A stretch of DNA of 10,807 nt from Pseudomonadota bacterium (GTDB taxonomy: Bacteria; CALINM01), in assembly GCA_026415985.1 (NCBI GenBank), contig JAOAGA010000015.1, forward strand, positions 1 to 10,807, given 5' to 3'. The translations under genes were made by a program, and so were the position numbers. How positions within the stretch are numbered: the stretch's first letter is position 1; the number at the start of each line of letters is the position of its first letter. The notes beneath the pieces were generated by a model, which did no database searches, was not told where the DNA came from, and saw nothing but the letters and a program-made list of their open reading frames with translations. Positions 1 through 6,231 of this stretch are shown one piece after another.

Positions 1-1423
1 CCTCTGTAACATTACTATACTTAAATTTTGGATATAGCATACCAATAGAAAGCCCGAGAAAAACCAAAACAGAGGTCATAGTGATAACGTTTAGAAACGT
101 AAAGATATATATAAACCTGTCAACGCCTAACAGATAATTGGACATTAGTGATAGGAATACTGCGAATACAAGGAGAGGAATTAAAAACAAAAGGAATTTG
201 CCCAAAAAAACATTTGAAATCTTTACTGGAAAAGACTTAATAATCCAAAGACATCGCCCCTCTACTGAAAAGGAAGGGAACACAAATCTGTTAACCAGTG
301 CAGCCATTATAAATGATAAAATTCCCGTATTGAAAAAGGCAACCATATTAATTGTTATAACCTTTTCTATAGGTAAACTCTTGATACTAAAAAGATAAAC
401 AAAAACAAGTCCCAATAGAAGTAATAGTTGACTCCATTGACCGGGATCCCTAATAACATCTTTTATATCTTTCAAGTAAAAATTTTTTAAAGTTTTGTTA
501 AAGGGGAAAAGATTTATAAGCTTGTCCAGAAGGACTGCTCTTTTTGTCTTTTTTCTGAAGCTTGCCCTTGATCTTGTAAAACTATCCTGAAATATCCTTT
601 TTGACAGAAAATAAAAGATTAAGACTGAAAACGTGAAGAAAGAGATTATTAAAAAAAATTCTGATAAATATTTCACGTAAGAGTTATCAAAAGTTATTGA
701 AGATATTGCCTTTGACAGCCAGGTAGAGGGTAGATAGGGATATTCTGGTGTTTCCAAAGACTTGATAAAGGTTAAAAACTCTCCTTCTTCAGTTTTTCTG
801 AAAAGTCTCTCAGGTCTGATTAGTCTGATGATAACAAAAATAAGACCTATAAATATTGCTGAAATACTCCATAGTATTTGATATGCCCTTTTTGCAGGGA
901 AAAATCTGACAATAAGCATTGTAATTATAGAACCTAACGCGGAGAGGGCTAAGAAAAAAGGTATATAGATTAATAAAATAAACAAAATGCTTTTGAAGTG
1001 AAAATTAAATGCCGCTATCATTGAAAGATAAAAGGGCAACATGGCAAAAAAAACCATCCATGAACTTGCTAAGGTATTTTCAATGTATCTCTGAAATAAC
1101 AGTTTTGTTCGTTTTATTGGATAGGAGATTAGTAGCTCAAGGTCTTCTGATATAAAAAAATAGTAAATGGCATTTGTTAAATTACTAAAAAACAACATTG
1201 ACAAAAAGGTTAGATTCAGGATGTTAACCAGCTGAATGGTAAGTTGTTTGCTCAGAATCTCTACTTCTTCTCTTAGATATACAAAAATTTTATAAAAAAA
1301 CCTATACTCTCCGATTAAGAATAACAACGTGAGGGTTATTATGAGATAGGCCCTCAGTCTCTTTTCTTGTTTATGTTTTTTCCATCCGTTTATAAGGATA
1401 TTCTTTTTTAATTTCAGAAACAT
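1..1423 (-). CDS. Putative ABC-2-type exporter permease, partial (C-terminus beyond left edge)
   Basis: The minus-strand frame is open from the ATG at 1423 to the window edge: 474 codons with no in-frame stop, checked triplet by triplet. The protein is very hydrophobic, with membrane segments near residues 25-39, 66-90, 121-140, 145-172, 181-203, 255-273, 331-349, 357-377, 405-427 and 438-463. Between them lies a basic cytoplasmic stretch (about 275-320). Signatures of the putative ABC exporter permease family (Pfam ABC_tran_2 type) are visible: KDIKDVIRDPGQWSQ near 318-332, RFVFPSFSVEGR at 379-390, and a final SIGMLYPKFKYSN at 459-471. The family usually runs a little over 500 residues, so only a short tail is missing. 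It should be an inner-membrane permease pairing with a separate ATPase, which is not in this window. An upstream in-frame stop sits at 1442-1444. The Shine-Dalgarno is weak (AAGAG). Substrate is unknown. Confidence 0.8.
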   Translation of the reverse strand, partial: MFLKLKKNILINGWKKHKQEKRLRAYLIITLTLLFLIGEYRFFYKIFVYLREEVEILSKQLTIQLVNILNLTFLSMLFFSNLTNAIYYFFISEDLELLISYPIKRTKLLFQRYIENTLASSWMVFFAMLPFYLSMIAAFNFHFKSILFILLIYIPFFLALSALGSIITMLIVRFFPAKRAYQILWSISAIFIGLIFVIIRLIRPERLFRKTEEGEFLTFIKSLETPEYPYLPSTWLSKAISSITFDNSYVKYLSEFFLIISFFTFSVLIFYFLSKRIFQDSFTRSRASFRKKTKRAVLLDKLINLFPFNKTLKNFYLKDIKDVIRDPGQWSQLLLLLGLVFVYLFSIKSLPIEKVITINMVAFFNTGILSFIMAALVNRFVFPSFSVEGRCLWIIKSFPVKISNVFLGKFLLFLIPLLVFAVFLSLMSNYLLGVDRFIYIFTFLNVITMTSVLVFLGLSIGMLYPKFKYSNVTE

Positions 1424-1478
1424 ATTAACTCTTGACCATTTTTAAAAGATTATATATAATAATATTTGAATTTTTAAA

Positions 1479-1495
1479 AACTAATTATATGCCAA
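1479..1495 (-). promoter_or_regulatory. Weak candidate sigma-54 (-24/-12) promoter facing the permease
   Basis: Read leftward, the sequence is TTGGCATATAATTAGTT. It has a full -24 block (TTGGCA) and correct spacing to a -12 block, but the -12 half reads TTAGT-like rather than TTGCW: the invariant G is present and the C is not. A start would fall roughly 45 nt before the permease ATG at 1423. A sigma-54 activator gene lies 1.7 kb away. The match is imperfect and may be chance in AT-rich DNA. Confidence 0.22.
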
Positions 1496-1640
1496 TACTA
1501 ATAGTTTAGATGATTTTTTTCAGACTTAAAAGGGTATTAATTGGACAGGAGATTAGAGATAAAAGTTGATATTGTATCTGATTTAGGATCAAATTTGTGA
1601 GAATTAATATAATTATTGAAGCGAAAAATAGTAATGCTAA

Positions 1641-1647
1641 AAGGGGG
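1641..1647 (+). promoter_or_regulatory. Shine-Dalgarno that decides the arsR start
   Basis: AAGGGGG lies 7 nt before the ATG at 1655. The longer frame begins with a TTG at 1616 and has another ATG at 1634, but neither is preceded by a purine-rich site. The short form also begins right where ArsR homology begins. Confidence 0.75.
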
Positions 1648-1654
1648 CAATATA

Positions 1655-1936
1655 ATGAAAAATTTAAATGACTTTGAGGAGTATGCAGAAATACTAAAGG
1701 TAATTGGCCATCCTGTCAGGCTGACTATTCTTACAGGTTTAATGGAAAGAAAAAGCTGTGTTAAAGATATCTGGGATTGTTTGGGGTTACCTCAGGCGAC
1801 TGTATCACAACATTTATCAGTCCTGAAAAACAAAGGCATAATTAAATCAAAAAAAATTGGTGTAAAAAGAGAGTATTCCGTTGAAGACCCCTTTGTTAAA
1901 GAAATATTACAGATCCTGATTAAGGAGTCAAAATAA
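1655..1936 (+). CDS. ArsR/SmtB-family winged-helix repressor
   Basis: The 93-residue protein is a single winged-helix domain, the usual size for this family. ILKVIGHPVRLTIL (13-26) is the family N-terminal helix. The recognition helix is in LGLPQATVSQHLSVLKNKGI (43-62), and the wing follows around 64-75. Members are dimeric repressors released by metals, metalloids or oxidised/persulfidated cysteines. The classic ArsR metal box (CVCDL) is absent. Instead there are just two cysteines, C35 and C42, on the helix ahead of the recognition helix (KSCVKDIWDC), so the inducer could be thiophilic or redox-linked; this is inference. The start at 1655 is set by a strong Shine-Dalgarno. It is first in a four-gene operon with a TAATG overlap to the next gene, and so probably controls it and perhaps the divergent permease. 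Confidence 0.9.
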   Translation: MKNLNDFEEYAEILKVIGHPVRLTILTGLMERKSCVKDIWDCLGLPQATVSQHLSVLKNKGIIKSKKIGVKREYSVEDPFVKEILQILIKESK

Positions 1937-2340
1937 TGGATGAACTGTTAAATCTTATTAAAGAGTCAAAGAATATAGCCATTGTAGGTATCTCCAATGA
2001 TCCGGAAAAACCATCTTACAGGGTTGCAGAGTATTTAAAAAACAACGGATTTAGAATTATACCAATTAATCCTAAATACGATACCGTTCTTGGGGAAAGG
2101 TGCTACAAAAGTTTGACAGAAGTAGAAGAAAACATTGATATTATTGATGTTTTTAGAAGGAGCGAAGATATCCCAGAAATAGTAGAGGAAGCCCTGAAAA
2201 AGAGGCCTAAAATATTCTGGATGCAATTAGGTATAGAAAACAGCGAAGCAAAGAAGATGTTAGAGCAGAACGGTATTTATGTCGTTCAGAATTTATGTTT
2301 AAAAATATTTCATTCTTCCAATAGGGAGAAGCTTTTATGA
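1936..2340 (+). CDS. CoA-binding domain protein (YccU/COG1832-like)
   Basis: The 134-residue protein is a lone Rossmann-fold CoA-binding domain, full length for the family. IAIVGISNDPEKPSYRVAEYL (14-34) matches the glycine-rich nucleotide loop followed by the conserved Pro-Ser-Tyr region. IIPINPKY (41-48), IIDVFRRSEDIP (69-80) and FWMQLGIENSEA (94-105) match the other conserved strands. The C-terminal motif normally reads close to DRC followed by a short acidic stretch. Here it is VVQNLCLKIFH (116-126), keeping the cysteine (C121) but with Asn in place of Asp. The family is thought to bind CoA or acyl-CoA and its physiological role is poorly known. AAGGAG at 1922-1927 precedes the ATG, which overlaps the arsR stop by one base. 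The protein is cytosolic, with no signal or membrane segment. Confidence 0.88.
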   Translation: MDELLNLIKESKNIAIVGISNDPEKPSYRVAEYLKNNGFRIIPINPKYDTVLGERCYKSLTEVEENIDIIDVFRRSEDIPEIVEEALKKRPKIFWMQLGIENSEAKKMLEQNGIYVVQNLCLKIFHSSNREKLL

Positions 2341-2933
2341 AGAAGAGTTTCGATTTGAGAAACTTGGAATGTCCAAAGCCTGTTATTGAGACTAAAAAGA
2401 TAATCGAAGCTAATCCCAACGAGACTGTCGAGATTATATTAAACTCTTCCGTTGCAAAAGAAAATGTCCTGAGGCTTTTAAGATCTCTAAACATCGTGAC
2501 AAATGTTGAAAGTAAAGGAGAAGATATCGTTATTACTTTTAACTCTCCTATTACTGATTCAAAAGGTTTAAAGGAAGCAGATATTAACTGTTCAAGAGAA
2601 AATATGGCGAAAAATATAATTATATCTTCCAAAAGATTAGGGCAGGGAGATGAGAGGCTGGGAGAAATATTAATTAAATCATTCATTTATACCTTGTGTG
2701 AGAGAGAGATCAAACCTAAAAACATTTTTTTCGTTAACTCCGGAGTTTTTCTGACGGTAAAAGATTCTCCTGTAATTGAGGAATTAAAGAAGTTAGTTCA
2801 GGAAGGGACTAACATATTTTCCTGCGGTACCTGTCTTGATTATTACAATCTCAAAGATAAACTTGCCGTTGGTAAAATCGGAAATATGGGTATGCTCATT
2901 GATTTTCTCTACGACGAAGGAATAATATTATGA
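2337..2933 (+). CDS. yedF: YedF-type TusA-DsrE fusion (selenium/sulfur-metabolism protein)
   Basis: The 198-residue protein has two domains. Residues 4-70 form a TusA-like sulfur-carrier domain with the diagnostic LECPKP motif (C12 is the expected persulfide carrier). Residues 90-198 form a DsrE-like domain ending in SCGTCLDYYNLKDKLAVGKIGNMG (162-185). That C163-x-x-C166 pair and the following VG..NM stretch are hallmarks of the YedF family, which is described mainly from selenium-using genomes. Its exact chemistry is not established; it probably carries or delivers a reduced sulfur or selenium atom. C85 and C121 are additional cysteines. AGGGAG at 2323-2328 lies 8 nt before the ATG, and the start overlaps the previous stop as ATGA. 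No selD, selA or other selenium gene lies in the window, so a role limited to sulfur remains possible. Confidence 0.9.
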   Translation: MKKSFDLRNLECPKPVIETKKIIEANPNETVEIILNSSVAKENVLRLLRSLNIVTNVESKGEDIVITFNSPITDSKGLKEADINCSRENMAKNIIISSKRLGQGDERLGEILIKSFIYTLCEREIKPKNIFFVNSGVFLTVKDSPVIEELKKLVQEGTNIFSCGTCLDYYNLKDKLAVGKIGNMGMLIDFLYDEGIIL

Positions 2934-3091
2934 AAAAAGAGAATAATGAAGAAGAGTTTTATCTCTGCCATAAAACAGGGAAAAAGGTGTCTAAAAATAA
3001 TCCCGTATGTTTAAGTCCCAATATTTATTGCAAACACAGGCAGATGTGTGTAATATATGAACTCTACAAGAGAAACAAAAAATTAAAATGA
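2930..3091 (+). CDS. Small Cys/His-rich protein, 53 aa, function unknown
   Basis: This ORF begins with an ATGA overlap on the yedF stop. It has a good Shine-Dalgarno (AAGGA at 2917-2921, 8 nt before ATG) and ends at TGA 3089-3091. Those coupling signals match the rest of the operon and argue that it is a real gene despite its size. The 53 residues start acidic (MKKENNEEEF) and end basic (YKRNKKLK). Between them are four cysteines and two histidines: C13-H14, C27, C34, H36 and C40, with spacing C-x13-C-x6-C-x5-C. Such a set could bind zinc, iron or another soft metal, or act as a thiol/persulfide acceptor. I recognise no named family. There is no signal peptide or membrane segment. As the last gene of an arsR-CoA-binding-yedF operon, it is likely to serve the same sulfur/selenium-related job. 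Confidence 0.8.
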   Translation: MKKENNEEEFYLCHKTGKKVSKNNPVCLSPNIYCKHRQMCVIYELYKRNKKLK

Positions 3092-3103
3092 ACTAATTTT
3101 TAC

Positions 3104-3131
3104 TTGATTTTTATGAAGAAAAATATATAAT
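3104..3131 (+). promoter_or_regulatory. Sigma-70-like promoter of the sigma-54 activator gene
   Basis: TTGATT (3104-3109) and a perfect TATAAT (3126-3131) are separated by 16 bp in the 50-bp gap after the small Cys-rich gene. The predicted start near 3138 leaves only about 4 nt before the ATG at 3142, and there is no Shine-Dalgarno. The transcript would be leaderless or nearly so. Confidence 0.6.
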
Positions 3132-3141
3132 TTCAAATAAT

Positions 3142-4803
3142 ATGGAAGCTAATTTTATAGTAAACAACTTACATAAGATTGTTGAAGCCTCTGGAGACGT
3201 AAAAGAGCTTACAGGTCTTTCTCCCAATGAAGTTTTGGATAAGTATTGTTATGATGTTCTTACATCGGAGCTTTGTTTCAGAAACTGCCCCTATAATTAT
3301 GTAATCAGAAATAAAAAGACCTTTAAAAAAGATTCAATGAAGCTATACAACGAAGACGGCTCCTTTAAGGAAGTTAGTTATATAGTTTCTCCGGAATTAA
3401 ATGATCCAGAAAAAGTATCTATAAAATTAGTAAAAAATGGTGCAGGTATAAAATCTGATAATGATGATGTTTTTTCACACTCTTCCATGGAAAAAAAGCT
3501 TTTTCCAATAATTCTTGAGTCTGTTAATGACGGAGTTATAATCGTTGATAAAGATTTCAGGATTATTGAGTTTAATAAAGTTGCACAGGAACTGACGGGA
3601 TACAAAAAAGAAGAGCTATACGGGCAACCATGCCCCAATATTTGTTCCCTATCAAAAAGCTTTTCCTGTCCCTTTGATTTTTGTCTTAAGACAAATAATA
3701 CAGAAACAAAAATGCATACGATTATTAATAGAAAAAACGGGGATCCCATAATTGTAAACCTTAAGCTTAAATTAGTTTTTAATGAGTTAAATGAGCTAAT
3801 ATACGGAATAGCAATACTACAACAAGTTCTCGATATAATGCCACAGGAAAGTGAAAATTTTTATGGGATTATAGGAAGATCAAAGGAAATGAAGCTTATA
3901 CAGAAATCAATCAAGGTCGCTTCTATCTCTAACTCACCAGTCTTAATTACAGGAGAGAGTGGGGTAGGAAAAGAGCTTGTTGCCTCTGCTATACATAAAA
4001 TTCGTACATCGGAGAAAAAACCGTTTATTAAAATAAACTGTGCAGCACTACCGGAAACATTATTAGAGAGCGAGCTCTTTGGATATGAGAAAGGGGCCTT
4101 TACCAGCGCTAATATTTCTAAACCGGGCAAGTTTGAACTGGCAGAAGAGGGGACGATTCTACTGGATGAAATATCAGAAACATCAAAGACCTTTCAGGCT
4201 AAACTTCTTAGAGTTATTCAGGAAAGAGAGTTTGAGAGGTTAGGAGGAATTAATCCTATAAAGCTTAAAGCCCACATAATCGCAACAACAAATAAAGATT
4301 TAAAGCTTGAAATAGAAAAAGACAATTTCAGATCAGATCTTTTTTATCGGCTCAGTGGCTTTGTAATAAATGTTCCGCCTTTAAGAGAAAGACCTGAGGA
4401 CATACCTGTTTTAGCACAACATTTCCTGAATGAATTTATAAGAAATTACAATAGTAAATTGAATAAGAAGGTAATAGGGTTTTCTGAGGAGGCTTTAAGT
4501 ATGCTTCAGAATTATCCATGGCCGGGAAATGTCAGGGAACTAAAAAATACTATAGAAAGTATATATTTTTCAATACAGGAAGAAAAGATTAATATAACTC
4601 CCGAGGATCTTCCCGACTTCTTGAATGAGTATAAAAGAAATATAACAAAAAACCATTTTCCTGAAAGAGAAAAAATACTCAATGCCCTCAAATCAACAGG
4701 TTTTGATAAAACCAAGACTGCAAGACTGTTAGGCATCAGCAGGGTTACTCTCTGGCGAAAGATGATTCTTTACAATATAAAGATTGAAGACTTAGTTAAA
4801 TAA
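3142..4803 (+). CDS. Sigma-54-dependent transcriptional activator with two Cys-rich PAS domains
   Basis: The 553-residue protein has the order PAS (about 1-95), PAS (about 118-230), AAA+ sigma-54 interaction domain (about 243-470) and Fis-type helix-turn-helix (about 507-545). Walker A is GESGVGKE (271-278) and Walker B GTILLDEI (337-344). The arginine-finger region is FRSDLFYRL (396-404) and sensor II lies at WPGNVRELKN (460-469). The sigma-54-contact loop reads GAFTSA (318-323) instead of the usual GAFTGA. It should form an ATP-driven ring that remodels sigma-54 polymerase at distant promoters. Each PAS domain carries a cysteine cluster: C36, C45, C49 in the first and C164, C168, C176, C181 in the second. 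These suggest metal, Fe-S or thiol-based sensing; the ligand is not readable. There is no response-regulator receiver domain. The start lacks a Shine-Dalgarno, but PAS homology begins right after it and a promoter ends 10 nt upstream. The gene ends 8 bp inside the convergent exonuclease gene. Confidence 0.92.
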   Translation: MEANFIVNNLHKIVEASGDVKELTGLSPNEVLDKYCYDVLTSELCFRNCPYNYVIRNKKTFKKDSMKLYNEDGSFKEVSYIVSPELNDPEKVSIKLVKNGAGIKSDNDDVFSHSSMEKKLFPIILESVNDGVIIVDKDFRIIEFNKVAQELTGYKKEELYGQPCPNICSLSKSFSCPFDFCLKTNNTETKMHTIINRKNGDPIIVNLKLKLVFNELNELIYGIAILQQVLDIMPQESENFYGIIGRSKEMKLIQKSIKVASISNSPVLITGESGVGKELVASAIHKIRTSEKKPFIKINCAALPETLLESELFGYEKGAFTSANISKPGKFELAEEGTILLDEISETSKTFQAKLLRVIQEREFERLGGINPIKLKAHIIATTNKDLKLEIEKDNFRSDLFYRLSGFVINVPPLRERPEDIPVLAQHFLNEFIRNYNSKLNKKVIGFSEEALSMLQNYPWPGNVRELKNTIESIYFSIQEEKINITPEDLPDFLNEYKRNITKNHFPEREKILNALKSTGFDKTKTARLLGISRVTLWRKMILYNIKIEDLVK

Positions 4804-5500
4804 CCCCAAGCCTTCTGTAATGCTCCAGCAATTCCTTTGTTTGTTTCGGGATGGTATTGGCAAGCTCAAAGAATTTAGCCTCATTAAAACTATTTATTCC
4901 AATCTTTCTTAAAATATCTAATATTTTCAGAAATAATAATGCTGTAGCCCTTGCATCTCCTAAGGCCCTATGACGATTATTAATTTTTATATCAAAGTAA
5001 TCACAAACTACTTCAAGGTCATATTTATCAAGAAAAAAAAGGATCTTTTTGATTAACTCAAAGGCACAGAGTGTTCTTTCTTTAGGAGAGTAACCCATGC
5101 TTAATATTGAAGCATGTCTTATAAACTCAAAGTCGAAGGCAACATTATAGGCTACCATTACACTGTCCTGAGAAAACCTGTAAAAATCTTTTAACGCGGG
5201 TCCGACATTGGGAGCATTTTTTACATCATAATTTTTAATACCCGTTATATCGGAGACTATAGGTGGTATGGGTTTATGGGGGTTAACAAGAGTTGAAAAT
5301 TCTTTTACTATTGTTAGGTTTTCGACTCTTACCGCACCGATCTCTATTATTCTTTCCACAGGTGGAAGGTTGAAACCGGTAGTTTCTAAATCGACTATTG
5401 TAAAACTGCCTTCCCAAAGTAAAAAATCATCTTTGCTGTTTTTTATCTTAAAATGAATGTTTTTTAACAGGTCTTCCAAAAACTCAAAGATCTTTTTCAT
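4796..5500 (-). CDS. DEDDh 3'-5' exonuclease (DnaQ/RNase T-like)
   Basis: The 234-residue protein has one DnaQ-like exonuclease domain (about 32-198). All catalytic motifs are intact: ExoI IVDLETTGF with D37 and E39, ExoII AFDFEF with D123, and ExoIII HRALGD with H177 and D182, the DEDDh signature. Four acidic residues bind two metal ions and the histidine activates water. A roughly 30-residue N-terminal stretch and a 35-residue C-terminal helical tail flank the domain. Stand-alone members may proofread with DNA polymerase III or trim DNA or RNA ends; the sequence does not decide between these. The start overlaps the rsmE stop as ATGA, with a GAGGG site upstream (about 5510-5514), so it is the last gene of the prmA-rsmE operon. 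Its end overlaps the sigma-54 activator tail to tail. Confidence 0.88.
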   Translation of the reverse strand: MKKIFEFLEDLLKNIHFKIKNSKDDFLLWEGSFTIVDLETTGFNLPPVERIIEIGAVRVENLTIVKEFSTLVNPHKPIPPIVSDITGIKNYDVKNAPNVGPALKDFYRFSQDSVMVAYNVAFDFEFIRHASILSMGYSPKERTLCAFELIKKILFFLDKYDLEVVCDYFDIKINNRHRALGDARATALLFLKILDILRKIGINSFNEAKFFELANTIPKQTKELLEHYRRLGVI

Positions 5501-6231
5501 AAAATTTTTCCCTCTTTGATAAAAGATACCATAGTAATACCTGCAATAACAGCAAACTCCGCCTTTAACATCCTCTCACCAAGAGATACCGGTATAAATC
5601 CTTTATTTCTCAGATACTCATATTCATCCTTGTCAATACCTCCTTCGGGACCAAAAAATAATGACAGGTTTTCGCTTTTTTTTATATCGTTTTTTATATT
5701 AACTAACTTACGTGTGTTTTCTCCTTCATAGAAAAGTATTTTTAGACCTTCAGGAAAATCTTTTCTGTTTAGCTCCGTGATATCATGGACAATAGGCACA
5801 AAACCTAAAAATGACTCTCTTGCCATATCCTCAGCAACCCTCTGGAATCTATCTCTTTTTTTTAGCCTGTCATCGGCATTGAGTTTGACAACGGTCCTTT
5901 TCATTATTAGCGGATGAAAAGAACTAACTGAATATTGAGTGCCTGCCTTTATCACAAAATCATTTTTATCGCCCTTTAATATACCGAAAAAGAGATTAAT
6001 CCTAAGACTAACATCTTTAATTTTTCTTTTCTCCTGAATCTCTGCTATAACTCTGTCCCTTTCTATAGAGATTATTTTCATCAAATAATAATAATTTTTG
6101 GCTATTAGAAAAAAAAGGTCATTTTTTTTGTGTCTTAATACCCCTGTAAGATAAAAAAAATTATCACCTTTTATTTCGATTAAATTATTCTCCTGAATAT
6201 CTTTATCAATCAGAATTTTTGTAAAGGTCAT
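5497..6231 (-). CDS. rsmE: 16S rRNA (uracil-1498-N3)-methyltransferase, divergent
   Basis: The length (244 residues) and architecture fit RsmE: an N-terminal PUA-like domain (about 1-70) and a C-terminal SPOUT methyltransferase (about 75-244) with the knot motif FFGPEGGI (192-199) and LGERMLKAEFA (217-227). RsmE methylates U1498 of 16S rRNA in the assembled 30S subunit using S-adenosylmethionine. Several usually conserved patches differ. The KaTELGV stretch reads KAGTQYSV (95-102), the EQ(S/C)xR stretch reads MARESFL (136-142), and the RAETA stretch reads KAEFA (223-227). The GPEGG core is intact, so activity is likely but not certain. The start overlaps the prmA stop as ATGA, and prmA-rsmE adjacency is common in bacteria. 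There is no good Shine-Dalgarno, so translation probably depends on coupling. Confidence 0.88.
   Translation of the reverse strand: MTFTKILIDKDIQENNLIEIKGDNFFYLTGVLRHKKNDLFFLIAKNYYYLMKIISIERDRVIAEIQEKRKIKDVSLRINLFFGILKGDKNDFVIKAGTQYSVSSFHPLIMKRTVVKLNADDRLKKRDRFQRVAEDMARESFLGFVPIVHDITELNRKDFPEGLKILFYEGENTRKLVNIKNDIKKSENLSLFFGPEGGIDKDEYEYLRNKGFIPVSLGERMLKAEFAVIAGITMVSFIKEGKIL

Larger units (their letters stand above)
1424..1654. promoter_or_regulatory. Divergent intergenic region between permease and arsR operon
   Basis: This 231-bp AT-rich spacer must carry the start signals for both the permease (leftward) and the arsR operon (rightward). TATAAT hexamers occur rightward at 1608-1613 and leftward at 1454-1449 and 1489-1484. 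None has a good -35 hexamer at 16-18 bp, so exact promoters are not assigned. An ArsR-family protein normally binds an imperfect inverted repeat over its own promoter. I found only AT-rich, imperfect symmetry around 1602-1618, which is not convincing. Confidence 0.4.

Noticed and set aside
138-398. Plus-strand open frame of 86 codons
   Set aside because: It lies opposite the continuous ABC permease frame, has no domain pattern, and reads as the AT-rich antisense of a membrane protein.
1602-1618. Possible ArsR operator (AT-rich partial dyad)
   Set aside because: The symmetry is poor and expected by chance in sequence this AT-rich; it does not match an operator pattern I can name.
1616-1654. 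TTG-initiated N-terminal extension of the ArsR protein
   Set aside because: There is no ribosome site before it, and the AAGGGGG for the ATG at 1655 is encoded within it.
2207-2686. Minus-strand open frame of 159 codons across the CoA-binding/yedF junction
   Set aside because: Both plus-strand genes have strong family motifs, Shine-Dalgarno sites and a coupling overlap; the antisense frame resembles nothing.
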